DNA of 32,736 nt. Origin: Candidatus Borkfalkia excrementavium. Lineage in GTDB: Bacteria; Bacillota; Clostridia; Christensenellales; Borkfalkiaceae. Shown one piece after another: positions 7,039-14,400 of this stretch. Below the pieces are notes generated by a model, which was not told where the DNA came from, did no database searches, and saw only the letters and a list, made by a program, of their open reading frames with translations. Within the stretch, counting starts at the first letter, position 1, and each line of letters opens with the position of its first letter. Where the stretch lies: contig DXCO01000039.1 in NCBI GenBank assembly GCA_019115945.1, positions 1 through 32,736 of the forward strand. The letters run 5' to 3'. Both the position numbers and the translations under genes were made by a program.

Positions 7039-7968
7039 ATGGTCTATAAAAATATTGCGGAACTGATCGGTAAAACGCCCCTTCTGGAACTTTGCGGCTA
7101 TGAAAAAAAATACGGCCTGAAGGCGAAACTTTACGCGAAACTCGAATATTTCAACCCCACGGGCAGCGTGAAGGACCGCGCCGCGCTCGCGATGCTCGAA
7201 GAGGCGGAAAAGAGCGGCGTTTTGAATGTAGATACGCTCGTGATCGAGCCCACGAGCGGAAACACGGGCATCGGCCTTGCAGCTATGTGCGCGGTAAAGG
7301 GGTACCGGCTTATCCTCACCATGCCCGAAACGATGAGCGTCGAACGCAGAAAAATGCTCGCCGCCTTCGGCGCCGAGATCGTTTTGACCGACGGCAAAAA
7401 GGGCATGCGCGGCGCGATCGAAAAGGCGGAAGAACTGCATGCGCAAAATCAAAACAGCATCATTGCGGGGCAGTTCGAAAACCCCGCCAACCCCGCCGCG
7501 CATTACGTGTCGACAGGCCCCGAGATCTGGCAGGACACCGAAGGCAGGGCGGATATTTTTGTCGCGGGCGTGGGCACGGGCGGAACGCTCGGCGGCACCG
7601 TAAAGTATCTGAAGGAAAAGAATCCTTCACTTTACGCCGTCGCCGTCGAGCCGTCGGGCTCTCCCGTGCTTTCGGGCGGCCAGGCCGGCCCCCACGGATT
7701 GCAGGGGATCGGGGCAGGGTTCGTGCCGAAAATTTTGGACGTGTCGCTGATCGACGAAATTGTCAAAGTAAACGAGGAAGACGCCTTTGCCGCAGGCAGG
7801 GAGATCGCAAAAACGGACGGCATTTTTGCAGGGATCTCCGCGGGCGCCGCGGTGCACGCGGCCGCCCTGCTCGCACGCCGCGCCGAAAACGAGGGAAAGG
7901 TCATCGTCGTCGTCATCCCCGATACGGGCGCGCGGTATCTTTCGACGGATCTGTTTCGGGCAGACTGA
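7039..7968 (+). CDS. cysK: Cysteine synthase (O-acetylserine sulfhydrylase)
   Basis: This PLP enzyme makes L-cysteine from O-acetylserine and sulfide. It has 309 residues from ATG 7039, which has GGAGGA nine bases upstream; an ATG at 7030 touches that site, and one at 7000 lies before it. The PLP lysine is K45 in NPTGSVKDRAAL. The substrate loop EPTSGNTGIGLA and the PLP-phosphate loop GVGTGGTLGGT are intact. The segment NPANPAAHYVSTGPEIW is diagnostic for the OASS family, and the length is standard. cysE, which supplies O-acetylserine, lies about 2.6 kb downstream in this window but not in the same operon. A stable GCCCCG/CGGGGC hairpin (7004-7023) sits just before the ribosome site. Confidence 0.95.
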   Translation: MVYKNIAELIGKTPLLELCGYEKKYGLKAKLYAKLEYFNPTGSVKDRAALAMLEEAEKSGVLNVDTLVIEPTSGNTGIGLAAMCAVKGYRLILTMPETMSVERRKMLAAFGAEIVLTDGKKGMRGAIEKAEELHAQNQNSIIAGQFENPANPAAHYVSTGPEIWQDTEGRADIFVAGVGTGGTLGGTVKYLKEKNPSLYAVAVEPSGSPVLSGGQAGPHGLQGIGAGFVPKILDVSLIDEIVKVNEEDAFAAGREIAKTDGIFAGISAGAAVHAAALLARRAENEGKVIVVVIPDTGARYLSTDLFRAD

Positions 7969-7969
7969 G

Positions 7970-8644
7970 GTGGCTGGAGAGCGGAAGGGGGATCGTTTGT
8001 CCCCCGAGAACGGAAAAAAGCGCGCGGCAAGGGGCAGTACCCGCGCGGAAAAACGCGAGCGGCGCGCCGCCCAATCGCTCGCCCGCTTCGAACGCGCGGC
8101 GGAAATTTTCCGCCTTCGCGGATTTTCGGAGAAGGACTGCACCGTCGGTCTGAAAAACGTCACCCTTCGCTCGCTTGCCGCGGTTTTGCCGCTGTTGGCG
8201 CTGTTTGTCTGTCTGTTCGTTTTTCTGCCGGCAAGGCATTTTTTGACCTTGCCGGGGGCGGCGGCTTTTTTCCCCTCCTGTATTCTGTCCGTACCCGTTC
8301 ACGAGGCGTTGCACGCGCTCGTTTGGGCGTGCGTTTCCCGTTTTCGCGGCGGCATTTCTTTCGGCAGAGAGGGCGGTTTTTTTTACTGCGCGTGTTCGCG
8401 CCCGCTCCCGCGCCGGAAATACCTTGCAGGTACGCTGGCGCCCTTCCTCCTTCTCGCTCTCGCGCCCGCCGTTGTTTCCTTTTTTACGGGCCGGATCATG
8501 CTGTTCGCTTTTTCCGTGTTTAACCTGATCTCCGCTTCGGCGGATTGGTACGTGTTTTTGCGCGCCTTATCCGTGCGGGGCGTTTATCTCGATCATCCGA
8601 CGCGGTGCGGATTTCATGCGTTTACTTCAAATTGTAATAATTAG
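7970..8644 (+). CDS. DUF3267-like membrane protein with HExxH motif
   Basis: This putative membrane metalloprotease-like protein has about 224 residues if started at GTG 7970, one base after the cysK stop. TTG 7997, preceded by GAAGGGGG, is an alternative. A very basic N-terminal region of about 60 residues precedes four hydrophobic segments. The sequence VPVHEALHALVWA carries HEALH, an HExxH zinc-site pattern inside a membrane segment. YLAGTLAPFLLLALAPAVV and NLISASADWYVFLRAL follow, in the order seen in DUF3267 (predicted zincins with a distal Asp). Coupling to cysK suggests co-transcription, not a shared pathway. The start and exact function are uncertain. Confidence 0.7.
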   Translation: MAGERKGDRLSPENGKKRAARGSTRAEKRERRAAQSLARFERAAEIFRLRGFSEKDCTVGLKNVTLRSLAAVLPLLALFVCLFVFLPARHFLTLPGAAAFFPSCILSVPVHEALHALVWACVSRFRGGISFGREGGFFYCACSRPLPRRKYLAGTLAPFLLLALAPAVVSFFTGRIMLFAFSVFNLISASADWYVFLRALSVRGVYLDHPTRCGFHAFTSNCNN

Positions 8645-8668
8645 TTTTTGTATGCTTACTTAATCTTT

Positions 8669-8702
8669 GAACGGCGCATAAAAATATTTCTTTGCGCCGT
8701 TC
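8669..8702 (+). other. Hairpin after the DUF3267-like gene
   Basis: GAACGGCGCA and TGCGCCGTTC pair perfectly across an A/T-rich 14-nt loop. No T-run follows, so it is more likely a 3' stabiliser than a terminator. Confidence 0.5.
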
Positions 8703-8733
8703 CACGGGAAACACAAAATTCATCATAAAACGA

Positions 8734-8767
8734 CAAAATCCCCGAAAAACTTTCGGGGATTTTGCTT
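8734..8767. terminator. Bidirectional terminator between convergent genes
   Basis: CAAAATCCCCGAAA-AAC-TTTCGGGGATTTTG is a 14-bp perfect stem whose A and T ends suit both directions. It separates the DUF3267-like gene from the converging DeoR gene. Confidence 0.85.
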
Positions 8768-8859
8768 GCGCAATAAATTTAAACGGAAGAGGAGATGCGA
8801 AAATAAAAAACCGCCTCTTTGCGCGTGCGGCAAAAAGGCGGGAAAGGACAGAGGTAAAA

Positions 8860-9618
8860 TCAGATAACGACGATGTTTTTGCGTTCGAACTGTTCTTTAA
8901 CGTCCGCGGGGAAATTATCGTCGGCGATGAGCACGTCGATATCGTCGGGCGTGGCGAAGGTGTAGGGCATGATCTTGCCGATCTTTGAGGTGTCGAGCAT
9001 CATATACACCATCTTTGCGCGGTCGAGAATGAATTTGAGCAGATCCGATTCCACCTGCGAGATGCAGGAAAAGCCCTGTTCGAAAGAGAATGCAGAGGCG
9101 GAAATGATGGCCAGTTCAAAATTCGTGTTTTCCAGAAAAACCCGGGTATAGGGGGATGCGGTGGAGAGGTTTTCTTTGATGAGCGAGCCGCCCACGAGCA
9201 CGACTTCCGGTTGCTTTTTGTGCGCGAGTTCCTCCGCCACGGCGATGCCGTTCGTAAAGATATGGCAAGGCTGGTCGGGCAGTTCTTTGGCAAGGTACAG
9301 CGCGGTGGTCCCGCCGTCGAGGAAAATGCTCGCCCCCTCGTCGATCAGGGAGACCGCCTTTTTCGCGATCACTTTTTTTGCGTCGGTATTGATGGTGGAC
9401 TTCTGCGCGTACGCCTCGCCCGAACGCTTTTGCACTTCAAGCACGGACATCGCCCCGCCCCGCACGCGGATCACCTTGTTTTCGTTTTCCAGTTCCACCA
9501 GGTCGCGCCGCAAAGTCATGTCCGAAACGTCGGGAAACAGCCTGCCCAATTCTTCCAGCGTCATCTTCCCGTTCTTTTCGATCAAAAGCGCGATCTCGTC
9601 TATTCTCGTCCTTTTCAT
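8860..9618 (-). CDS. DeoR-family transcriptional regulator
   Basis: This 252-residue repressor has an N-terminal winged helix-turn-helix (about residues 3-57; MTLEELGRLFPDVSDMTLRRDLVELENENKV) and a C-terminal DeoR sensor domain of the sugar-phosphate-isomerase fold. FLDGGTT and VVLVGGSL are the expected phosphosugar-contacting loops, and the YMMLDTSKIGKIMPYTFA segment is typical of the family, so it probably senses a phosphorylated sugar. No sugar-catabolism genes are adjacent, which leaves the regulon unknown. GGAGGGTGA precedes the ATG. Its promoter is back to back with that of the next gene, so autoregulation or control of that neighbour is possible. Confidence 0.9.
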   Translation of the reverse strand: MKRTRIDEIALLIEKNGKMTLEELGRLFPDVSDMTLRRDLVELENENKVIRVRGGAMSVLEVQKRSGEAYAQKSTINTDAKKVIAKKAVSLIDEGASIFLDGGTTALYLAKELPDQPCHIFTNGIAVAEELAHKKQPEVVLVGGSLIKENLSTASPYTRVFLENTNFELAIISASAFSFEQGFSCISQVESDLLKFILDRAKMVYMMLDTSKIGKIMPYTFATPDDIDVLIADDNFPADVKEQFERKNIVVI

Positions 9619-9654
9619 CTTTGTTCACCCTCCGTTTCACATTTTATCGCCGTA

Positions 9655-9683
9655 ATTATAACATATTGATCAGTTTTTAGCAA
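9655..9683 (-). promoter_or_regulatory. Promoter of the DeoR gene
   Basis: On the minus strand TTGCTA (9683-9678), 17 nt and TATAAT (9660-9655). A run of A8T7 (about 9722-9737) lies between this and the divergent promoter and may be intrinsically bent. Confidence 0.7.
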
Positions 9684-9752
9684 GAAAATTCACAAAAGAT
9701 GTTTGAAATTTTCACGCGAATAAAAAAAATTTTTTTACGGCCCCGTAAAGCA

Positions 9753-9780
9753 TTGAATTTTCCCCGAAATATAGTATAAT
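9753..9780 (+). promoter_or_regulatory. Promoter of the 9810 gene
   Basis: TTGAAT, a 16-nt spacer and TATAAT, giving a start near 9787 and a short leader with only a weak ribosome site. Confidence 0.65.
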
Positions 9781-9809
9781 ATGTATAAACCACCGAACGG
9801 AAACGAAAA

Positions 9810-10439
9810 ATGAGCGAACAATTTATTCAGGACTTAAACGAATATTTCAGCAAAAAGTACGCGGATTTCGATCTGATCTGTACGTCGCCCTCTTACGAGT
9901 CGGTCACGATCTCTATGCTTTTGCAGAACCGCAACCGCATCGAGGAAGGGGAACACATGACCAACGAGATGCGCAAGATCGCCTATCAGCCGAATGCGGA
10001 GCAGGTGCTCAAAGAGGTCAAGGAGCGTTATGTGGACAACAACTTTACCTTTTCTTTCCGCATCGCCCCTGTGAAACAGCGCCTGAAAGCGCTGTTCGGC
10101 TCGAAGAGCGTTTCCGGCAAACGGATCGCCGCGCTCATTTCCCGCTACGGAGAGGACCCGTCGGGCATGGCGGAAAAACTCGGCGTGTCGGAAGAGATCT
10201 GGCGCAATGTTCTGAAAAGCAATTACATTCCCGAAAAGGTCCTGATTTACAGGCTCACGCTCGCTTTGGGAATGTCTTTGGACGATAACCTTGAACTGAT
10301 GGAGGTCTGCGGCGTTTCGTACGATTTCGCCGACGCGCGCGACGTGATCGTGCGGTATCTTGTGGATTACAGAATTTTCAATCCCGAAATGATCGCGGCG
10401 GCATTCGATGAATTCCGCATCCGCAGGCTGTTCGGCTGA
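9810..10439 (+). CDS. Helical protein with XRE-like C-terminal domain, unknown function
   Basis: I do not recognise a named family for this 209-residue protein. The N-terminal half is charged and helical. From about residue 105 (KRIAALISRYGEDPSGMAEKLGVSEEIWRNVLKSN and on) it resembles the small helical domain found at the end of several Firmicutes proteins, in which a helix-turn-helix-like segment is followed by a Leu-rich helical pair (KVLIYRLTLALGMSLDDNLELMEVCGVSYDF) and a closing YFI/RYLV-type segment. That domain recalls phage-repressor folds but often lacks evidence of DNA binding. The ribosome site is weak (GGAAACG). The gene has its own promoter, divergent from DeoR, and ends about 96 nt before cysE, which may be co-transcribed. 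Confidence 0.75.
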   Translation: MSEQFIQDLNEYFSKKYADFDLICTSPSYESVTISMLLQNRNRIEEGEHMTNEMRKIAYQPNAEQVLKEVKERYVDNNFTFSFRIAPVKQRLKALFGSKSVSGKRIAALISRYGEDPSGMAEKLGVSEEIWRNVLKSNYIPEKVLIYRLTLALGMSLDDNLELMEVCGVSYDFADARDVIVRYLVDYRIFNPEMIAAAFDEFRIRRLFG

Positions 10440-10491
10440 CCGGCCGTCCGGAACAATCGGGCGGCGGGTTTCATAGAATGGAAGTGCCGCA

Positions 10492-10525
10492 CCGACAGTG
10501 CCGTCAAGGCATAATCCGCGGTCGG
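10492..10525 (+). promoter_or_regulatory. Leader hairpin adjoining the cysE ribosome site
   Basis: CCGAC (10492-10496) pairs with GTCGG (10521-10525), enclosing the inner stem TGCC/GGCA (10499-10502/10508-10511). The Shine-Dalgarno GGAGGAGG begins inside or right after the outer arm, so the fold could modulate initiation. No T-box or riboswitch consensus was seen. Confidence 0.35.
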
Positions 10526-10535
10526 AGGAGGAAAC

Positions 10536-11279
10536 ATGTTCAAAAGGCTCAGGGCGGACATCAATGCGGCCAAGCGCAACGACCCCGCCGCCCGCAATAA
10601 ATTTGAAATCTGGCTGACCTATTCGGGGGTGCATGCCCTTTCCTGGCATCGCTTCGCGAACAGGCTTTACAGGATGCACCTGAAACTGCTTGCGAGGATC
10701 GTCTCGCAGATGGCGAAATTCTTTACGGGCATCGAGATCCATCCCGCCGCAAAAATAGAGGGGGGCGTCTTCATCGACCACGGCATGGGCGTCGTCATCG
10801 GCGAAACGGCGGAGGTCAAAAGCGGCGTCGTCATTTATCAGGGCGTCACGCTCGGCGGTACGGGCAAAGAAAAGGGAAAGCGCCATCCCACCATCGAAAA
10901 GGACGTCATCATCTCCGCGGGCGCGAAAGTGCTCGGCGGGTTCACGGTGGGCGAAGGCGCCAAGATCGGCGCGGGCGCGGTCGTTCTCAAAGAGGTGCCG
11001 CCGCACGCTACCGTCGTGGGCGTACCCGCGCGCGTCGTGCGCATAAAGGGTGAAAAACCCGACCTTTCGCAGGAAAAACTCGACCCGAACGCGGAGGAGA
11101 TCCGCGCGCTCAAATGCCGCATACATAAACTGGAAGCCGCGCTGGAAAAACTTACCGGCGAAAAGATAGAATGCACGCAGGAAGAACTTTTCCCGCTCCC
11201 CGTACAGGCCGGGGAAGGATCGGAGCAGGAGCCCGAACCGGCGGCGGAAGAAGCGCAGGAAGAAGAAAAGACCGAATAA
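10536..11279 (+). CDS. cysE: Serine O-acetyltransferase
   Basis: This enzyme acetylates L-serine with acetyl-CoA to O-acetylserine, the substrate of CysK. It has 247 residues. An N-terminal helical part (1-65) is followed by left-handed beta-helix hexapeptide repeats (IEIHPAAKIEGGVFIDHGMGVVIGETAEV, then GVTLGGTGKEKGKRHPTI). The catalytic His of IDHGMGVVIGE and the acetyl-CoA-binding loop KRHPTIEKDV are intact. The short N-terminus is the EpsC/Bacillus type. A tail of about 70 residues beyond VPARVVRIKG contains a coiled-coil-like segment (EEIRALKCRIHKLEAALEKL) and ends in an acidic Glu/Pro/Ala-rich stretch. This is unusual for the family, and such tails can alter CysK complex formation. GGAGGAGG precedes the ATG. 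Confidence 0.93.
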   Translation: MFKRLRADINAAKRNDPAARNKFEIWLTYSGVHALSWHRFANRLYRMHLKLLARIVSQMAKFFTGIEIHPAAKIEGGVFIDHGMGVVIGETAEVKSGVVIYQGVTLGGTGKEKGKRHPTIEKDVIISAGAKVLGGFTVGEGAKIGAGAVVLKEVPPHATVVGVPARVVRIKGEKPDLSQEKLDPNAEEIRALKCRIHKLEAALEKLTGEKIECTQEELFPLPVQAGEGSEQEPEPAAEEAQEEEKTE

Positions 11280-11340
11280 AAGCAAATAACGGGCCTTCGG
11301 ATACGTTTCCGGGGCCCCGTACATAGAGAAGAGGCAAAAA

Positions 11341-13185
11341 ATGATCACATCCAAACAACTGAGAGACAAGTGGCTCTCTTTTTACGAGGGCAAAGGACAC
11401 GTAAACATCGGGGCGGTTTCCCTGATCGGCGACGGCACGACGGGCGTCATGTTCAACGTCGCGGGGATGCAGCCGCTCATGCCCTATCTGTTGGGCAAGC
11501 CCCATCCCGCGGGCAAGCGCCTTTGCAACGTGCAGGGCTGCGTGCGCACCGTCGACATCGATTCCGTCGGAGATTCTACCCACTTTACCTTCTTCGAAAT
11601 GATGGGCAACTGGTCGTTGGGCGATTATTTTAAAAAGGAAAAGACCGCCTGGACCTTCGAACTTCTGACGAAAGAGTTCGGGCTGGACAAGGATAAAATC
11701 TGCTCCACGGTGTTTGCAGGCAACGAATCCGCCCCGCGCGACGACGAAACGGCGGAATTGCTCGTTTCCCTCGGCATCAAAAGGGAAAACATTTTTTATC
11801 TGGACAAGTCCAACAACTGGTGGGAACTGGAGGGCACGGTCGGCACGCCCTGCGGCCCGGACAACGAGTGGTTTTATCCGCTGACGGACGAAGAGTGCGG
11901 CAGAAAGCCCTGCGATATCAACTGCCCCTGCGGGCGGTACGTCGAGATCGGCAACGACGTTTACATGCAGTATAAAAAGACGGAAACCGGCTACGTTCCC
12001 CTCGAAAACAAGAACGTGGATACGGGGTTCGGGCTCGACCGCATGCTCGCGTTCCTGAACGGGTTGACGGACGGATATAAGACGGATCTTTTCAGCGGCG
12101 CGATCGCGCATCTTGAAAAAGTTTCCGGAAAAAGATACGACGACGGCGGAGATGCCCGCAAGGCGATGCGCATCATCGCCGACCATACCCGTACGGCGGT
12201 CATGCTCATCGGCGACGTGAACGGGATCCTCCCTTCCAACACGGGGGCGGGGTATATCCTGCGCAGGCTCATGCGCCGCGCCATCCGCTATTGCAAGGCG
12301 CTGGAGATCGACAGCGCGGAACTTCTGAACGTGGCAAAGATCTTTATCGAAGACGTTTACGGCGAAGCATATCCGCTGCTTCCTCAAAAGGAAGAATACA
12401 TTCTTTCCGAGATCGCGCGCGAGACGGAGAGGTTCGAGGCGACGCTGGAAAAGGGGATGAAGGAATTCGAAAAGACGGTCGCCGGCATCGAGCGCAAGAA
12501 CGAATTCATGGCGAAACAGGATCCCGCATACGTCAAAGAGACGGCGATCGGCGGCAAACAGGCCTTCCGCCTGTACGATACGTACGGGTTCCCGCTCGAA
12601 CTGACGGAAGAACTGGCGGCGGAGCGCGGGTATACCGTCGACGCGGCGGGCTTTGAACTCGCGTTCAAGGAGCATCAGGAAAAGAGCCACGCCGTGGCGG
12701 AGGGCCAGTTCAAAGGCGGCCTTTCGGATACGTCCGTCGCGACGACCCGCCTGCATACCGCGACGCACCTTCTCAACGCTGCGCTCAAACAGGTGCTCTC
12801 GCCCGACGTCAATCAGAAAGGAAGCAACATCACGCCCGAACGGCTGCGTTTCGATTTCAATTTCTCCCGTCCCATGACGGAGGAAGAGATCAGGGCGGTG
12901 GAAGATCTGGTCAACGAGAAGATCGGCGAAGATATTCCCGTCGTGTTCGAAGAGATGCCTTACGACCGCGCCCGGGAAGAAGGGATCGTCGGCGTGTTCG
13001 ACAACAAATACGGAGACGTCGTCAAAACGTACAGCATCGGCACTTTTTCCCGCGAAATGTGCGGCGGCCCGCACGCGGAGCGGACGGGCGAACTGGGGCA
13101 TTTCAGGATCGTCAAGGAGCAATCCTCCTCGAGCGGCGTGCGCCGCATAAAGGCGGTGCTCGAAGATGCGGGCACAAAAAACTGA
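11341..13185 (+). CDS. alaS: Alanyl-tRNA synthetase, short form
   Basis: This charges tRNA-Ala with alanine. The 614 residues cover the class II aminoacylation core (HFTFFEMMGNWSLGDYFKKE as motif 2 region; NVDTGFGLDRM as motif 3 region), the tRNA-recognition helical domain (IADHTRTAVMLIGDVNGILPSNTGAGYILRRLMRRAIRY) and the editing domain with its zinc residues HTATH and CGGPHAER. It stops at FRIVKEQSSSSGVRRIKAVL. The usual 870-880-residue enzyme continues with a DHHA1/C-Ala domain, which is absent. The frame ends cleanly with no remnant downstream, so this is a natural short form like those of candidate-phyla bacteria and some Clostridia. AGAGAAGAGGC gives a modest ribosome site. No T-box leader was found. 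Confidence 0.93.
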   Translation: MITSKQLRDKWLSFYEGKGHVNIGAVSLIGDGTTGVMFNVAGMQPLMPYLLGKPHPAGKRLCNVQGCVRTVDIDSVGDSTHFTFFEMMGNWSLGDYFKKEKTAWTFELLTKEFGLDKDKICSTVFAGNESAPRDDETAELLVSLGIKRENIFYLDKSNNWWELEGTVGTPCGPDNEWFYPLTDEECGRKPCDINCPCGRYVEIGNDVYMQYKKTETGYVPLENKNVDTGFGLDRMLAFLNGLTDGYKTDLFSGAIAHLEKVSGKRYDDGGDARKAMRIIADHTRTAVMLIGDVNGILPSNTGAGYILRRLMRRAIRYCKALEIDSAELLNVAKIFIEDVYGEAYPLLPQKEEYILSEIARETERFEATLEKGMKEFEKTVAGIERKNEFMAKQDPAYVKETAIGGKQAFRLYDTYGFPLELTEELAAERGYTVDAAGFELAFKEHQEKSHAVAEGQFKGGLSDTSVATTRLHTATHLLNAALKQVLSPDVNQKGSNITPERLRFDFNFSRPMTEEEIRAVEDLVNEKIGEDIPVVFEEMPYDRAREEGIVGVFDNKYGDVVKTYSIGTFSREMCGGPHAERTGELGHFRIVKEQSSSSGVRRIKAVLEDAGTKN

Positions 13186-13261
13186 CCGGCATTCGGTAAA
13201 AACACGAAAATCATAGTAAAAAAATAATATCAGCGGGCGGCTGCCCGCGGGGGACAAAATT

Positions 13262-13690
13262 ATGCAGAAAGTAAACTTTACGCTCAAAGGGATCCGCGGA
13301 GACGAAATGCGTTTCAATCTGAACAACATCCGTATTCCGAGGGACACCAAACTCGATCTGAAACCCGCCTTTTCCCGTCAGGTGCGCACGGCCACGGAAA
13401 ACGAAAAGATCTTTTTCGTATCGCTGTCCATATCCATCGAAAGCACGGCGGACATGCCCAAGCCCTTCAATCTTGTCGCCAAGATCACGGGCGTTTTCGA
13501 GGCGGACGCAACCACGGACGAAGAGAAAAAAGCCTTCACCATAGAGGCGACGAACGTGCTCTATCCCTATCTGAGGAGTGCGGTCACCTCCCTTACGGCG
13601 GCGGCGTTTACCGCGCCTTTGGTCCTTCCCGTCGTCAACGGCGGCATTTTCCCCGAGGACAGGGAAGAGAACGGCGGCTACGTCAGTTGA
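13262..13690 (+). CDS. SecB-like protein-export chaperone
   Basis: This 142-residue protein fits the SecB fold. Beta-rich N-terminal strands (MQKVNFTLKGIRGDEMRFNL, FFVSLSISIES, LVAKITGVFEA) are followed by the family-typical segment LYPYLRSAVTSLTAAAFTAPLVLPVVNGG. That segment corresponds to the ILFPYLR...LTSRGTFPQLNLAPVNF stretch of E. coli SecB that forms the tetramer and client groove. SecB holds preproteins unfolded for SecA. True SecB is largely proteobacterial, but SecB-like proteins occur in Clostridia, some as toxin-antitoxin chaperones. No toxin or antitoxin gene is adjacent here. A CGGGC/GCCCG hairpin (about 13233-13249) precedes the GGGGGAC ribosome site. Confidence 0.75.
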   Translation: MQKVNFTLKGIRGDEMRFNLNNIRIPRDTKLDLKPAFSRQVRTATENEKIFFVSLSISIESTADMPKPFNLVAKITGVFEADATTDEEKKAFTIEATNVLYPYLRSAVTSLTAAAFTAPLVLPVVNGGIFPEDREENGGYVS

Positions 13691-13734
13691 CGTGCGTGAA
13701 ATCTTTGTGAAATGCCCGAAGTGTTGTAAACTAT

Positions 13735-13764
13735 TTGACAAACCGGTAAAAAATTTGGTAAAAT
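13735..13764 (+). promoter_or_regulatory. Promoter of fabZ
   Basis: A perfect TTGACA (13735-13740), an 18-nt spacer and TAAAAT (13759-13764). The spacer and -10 lie inside a direct repeat, GGTAAAAAATTT followed by GGTAAAATTT (13745-13766), which could be a repressor site. It does not match the FapR palindrome. Confidence 0.65.
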
Positions 13765-13798
13765 TTATTCAATATCGATTTGCCTTTCGAGGTGACGC

Positions 13799-14236
13799 AT
13801 GAACAGGGAACAGATCAAAGAATTTTTACCGCACAGAGAGCCGATGCTCCTTTTGGACGAAGTGGAAGTGAACGAAAAGGGAGAAGCGGTCGGCAGATAT
13901 ACCGTCAGGGGAGACGAATTCTTTTTGCAGGGGCATTTCCCCGGCAATCCCATCGTGCCCGGCGTCATTCAGTGCGAAATGATCGCCCAGACGGCCGTGG
14001 CCCTTCTTCCCGACAGCAAGGGAAAAACGCCCCTGTACACGGGGCTGAACAACGTGAAATTCAAAAATCCGCTCCTGCCCGGAGACACCGCCGAGATGAC
14101 GGTGTCCGTCACGGCGCGGCGCGGGATTTTCTGCTTTGCGAAAGGGGCGCTGCGTTCAGGCGGAAAACTTTGCACGAGCGCGGAATTTTCTTTCGCAATG
14201 CTTCCGAAAACGGAGGACGGGGCAGAAAAGGGCTGA
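13799..14236 (+). CDS. fabZ: 3-hydroxyacyl-ACP dehydratase
   Basis: This dehydrates 3-hydroxyacyl-ACP to trans-2-enoyl-ACP in type II fatty-acid synthesis. It has 145 residues with a single hot-dog fold. The family opening LPHREPMLLLDEV is at 10-22. The catalytic His46 lies in GHFPGNPIVPGV, with Glu60 on the following helix (IQCEMIAQ). FKNPLLPGD is the usual late motif. There is no FabA-type isomerase signature. ATG 13799 follows GAGGTGA. The gene has its own promoter and terminator, so it is transcribed apart from the fab operon that starts 165 nt later, whereas in many Clostridia fabZ sits between accB and accC. Confidence 0.95.
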   Translation: MNREQIKEFLPHREPMLLLDEVEVNEKGEAVGRYTVRGDEFFLQGHFPGNPIVPGVIQCEMIAQTAVALLPDSKGKTPLYTGLNNVKFKNPLLPGDTAEMTVSVTARRGIFCFAKGALRSGGKLCTSAEFSFAMLPKTEDGAEKG

Positions 14237-14257
14237 TGGAGTGTTGACAAATTGCCG

Positions 14258-14289
14258 AATACGTCCGCAAAAACGCGGGCGTATTTTGT
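14258..14289 (+). terminator. Terminator after fabZ
   Basis: AATACG-x-CCGC pairs with GCGG-x-CGTATT across an A-rich loop, followed by TTGTT. A second stem, CGGCCG/CGGCCG with a T6 loop, lies at about 14295-14312. Confidence 0.65.
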
Positions 14290-14349
14290 TGAAACGGCCG
14301 GTTTTTTCGGCCGCAGACCGCCCGATTTCGCAACAAACGGAAAAAAGGC

Positions 14350-14378
14350 TTGACGAAAAGGGCGCAAGTATTTATAAT
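14350..14378 (+). promoter_or_regulatory. Promoter of the fab operon
   Basis: TTGACG (14350-14355), 17 nt and TATAAT (14373-14378), with a start expected near 14385 and GAAGG ahead of the fabH ATG. No FapR-like operator was recognised. Confidence 0.75.
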
Positions 14379-14400
14379 GATTCATTAGAAGGTTACGCGT

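Noticed and set aside
8860-9810. Phage or defence island around the DeoR and 9810 genes
   Set aside because: No integrase, nuclease, methyltransferase or repeat boundaries are present. The flanking genes are cysteine metabolism and housekeeping.
10440-11340. T-box leader before cysE or alaS
   Set aside because: The leaders are under 100 nt and lack the AGGGTGG-x-ACCGCG T-box sequence. Only small hairpins are present.
11152-13350. 732-codon minus-strand frame opposite alaS
   Set aside because: It is the antisense shadow of a GC-rich gene. It is Arg/His/Phe-rich, with no domain, and alaS motifs are unmistakable.
14313-14400. FapR operator before fabH
   Set aside because: No TTAGTACC-type palindrome was found around the promoter.
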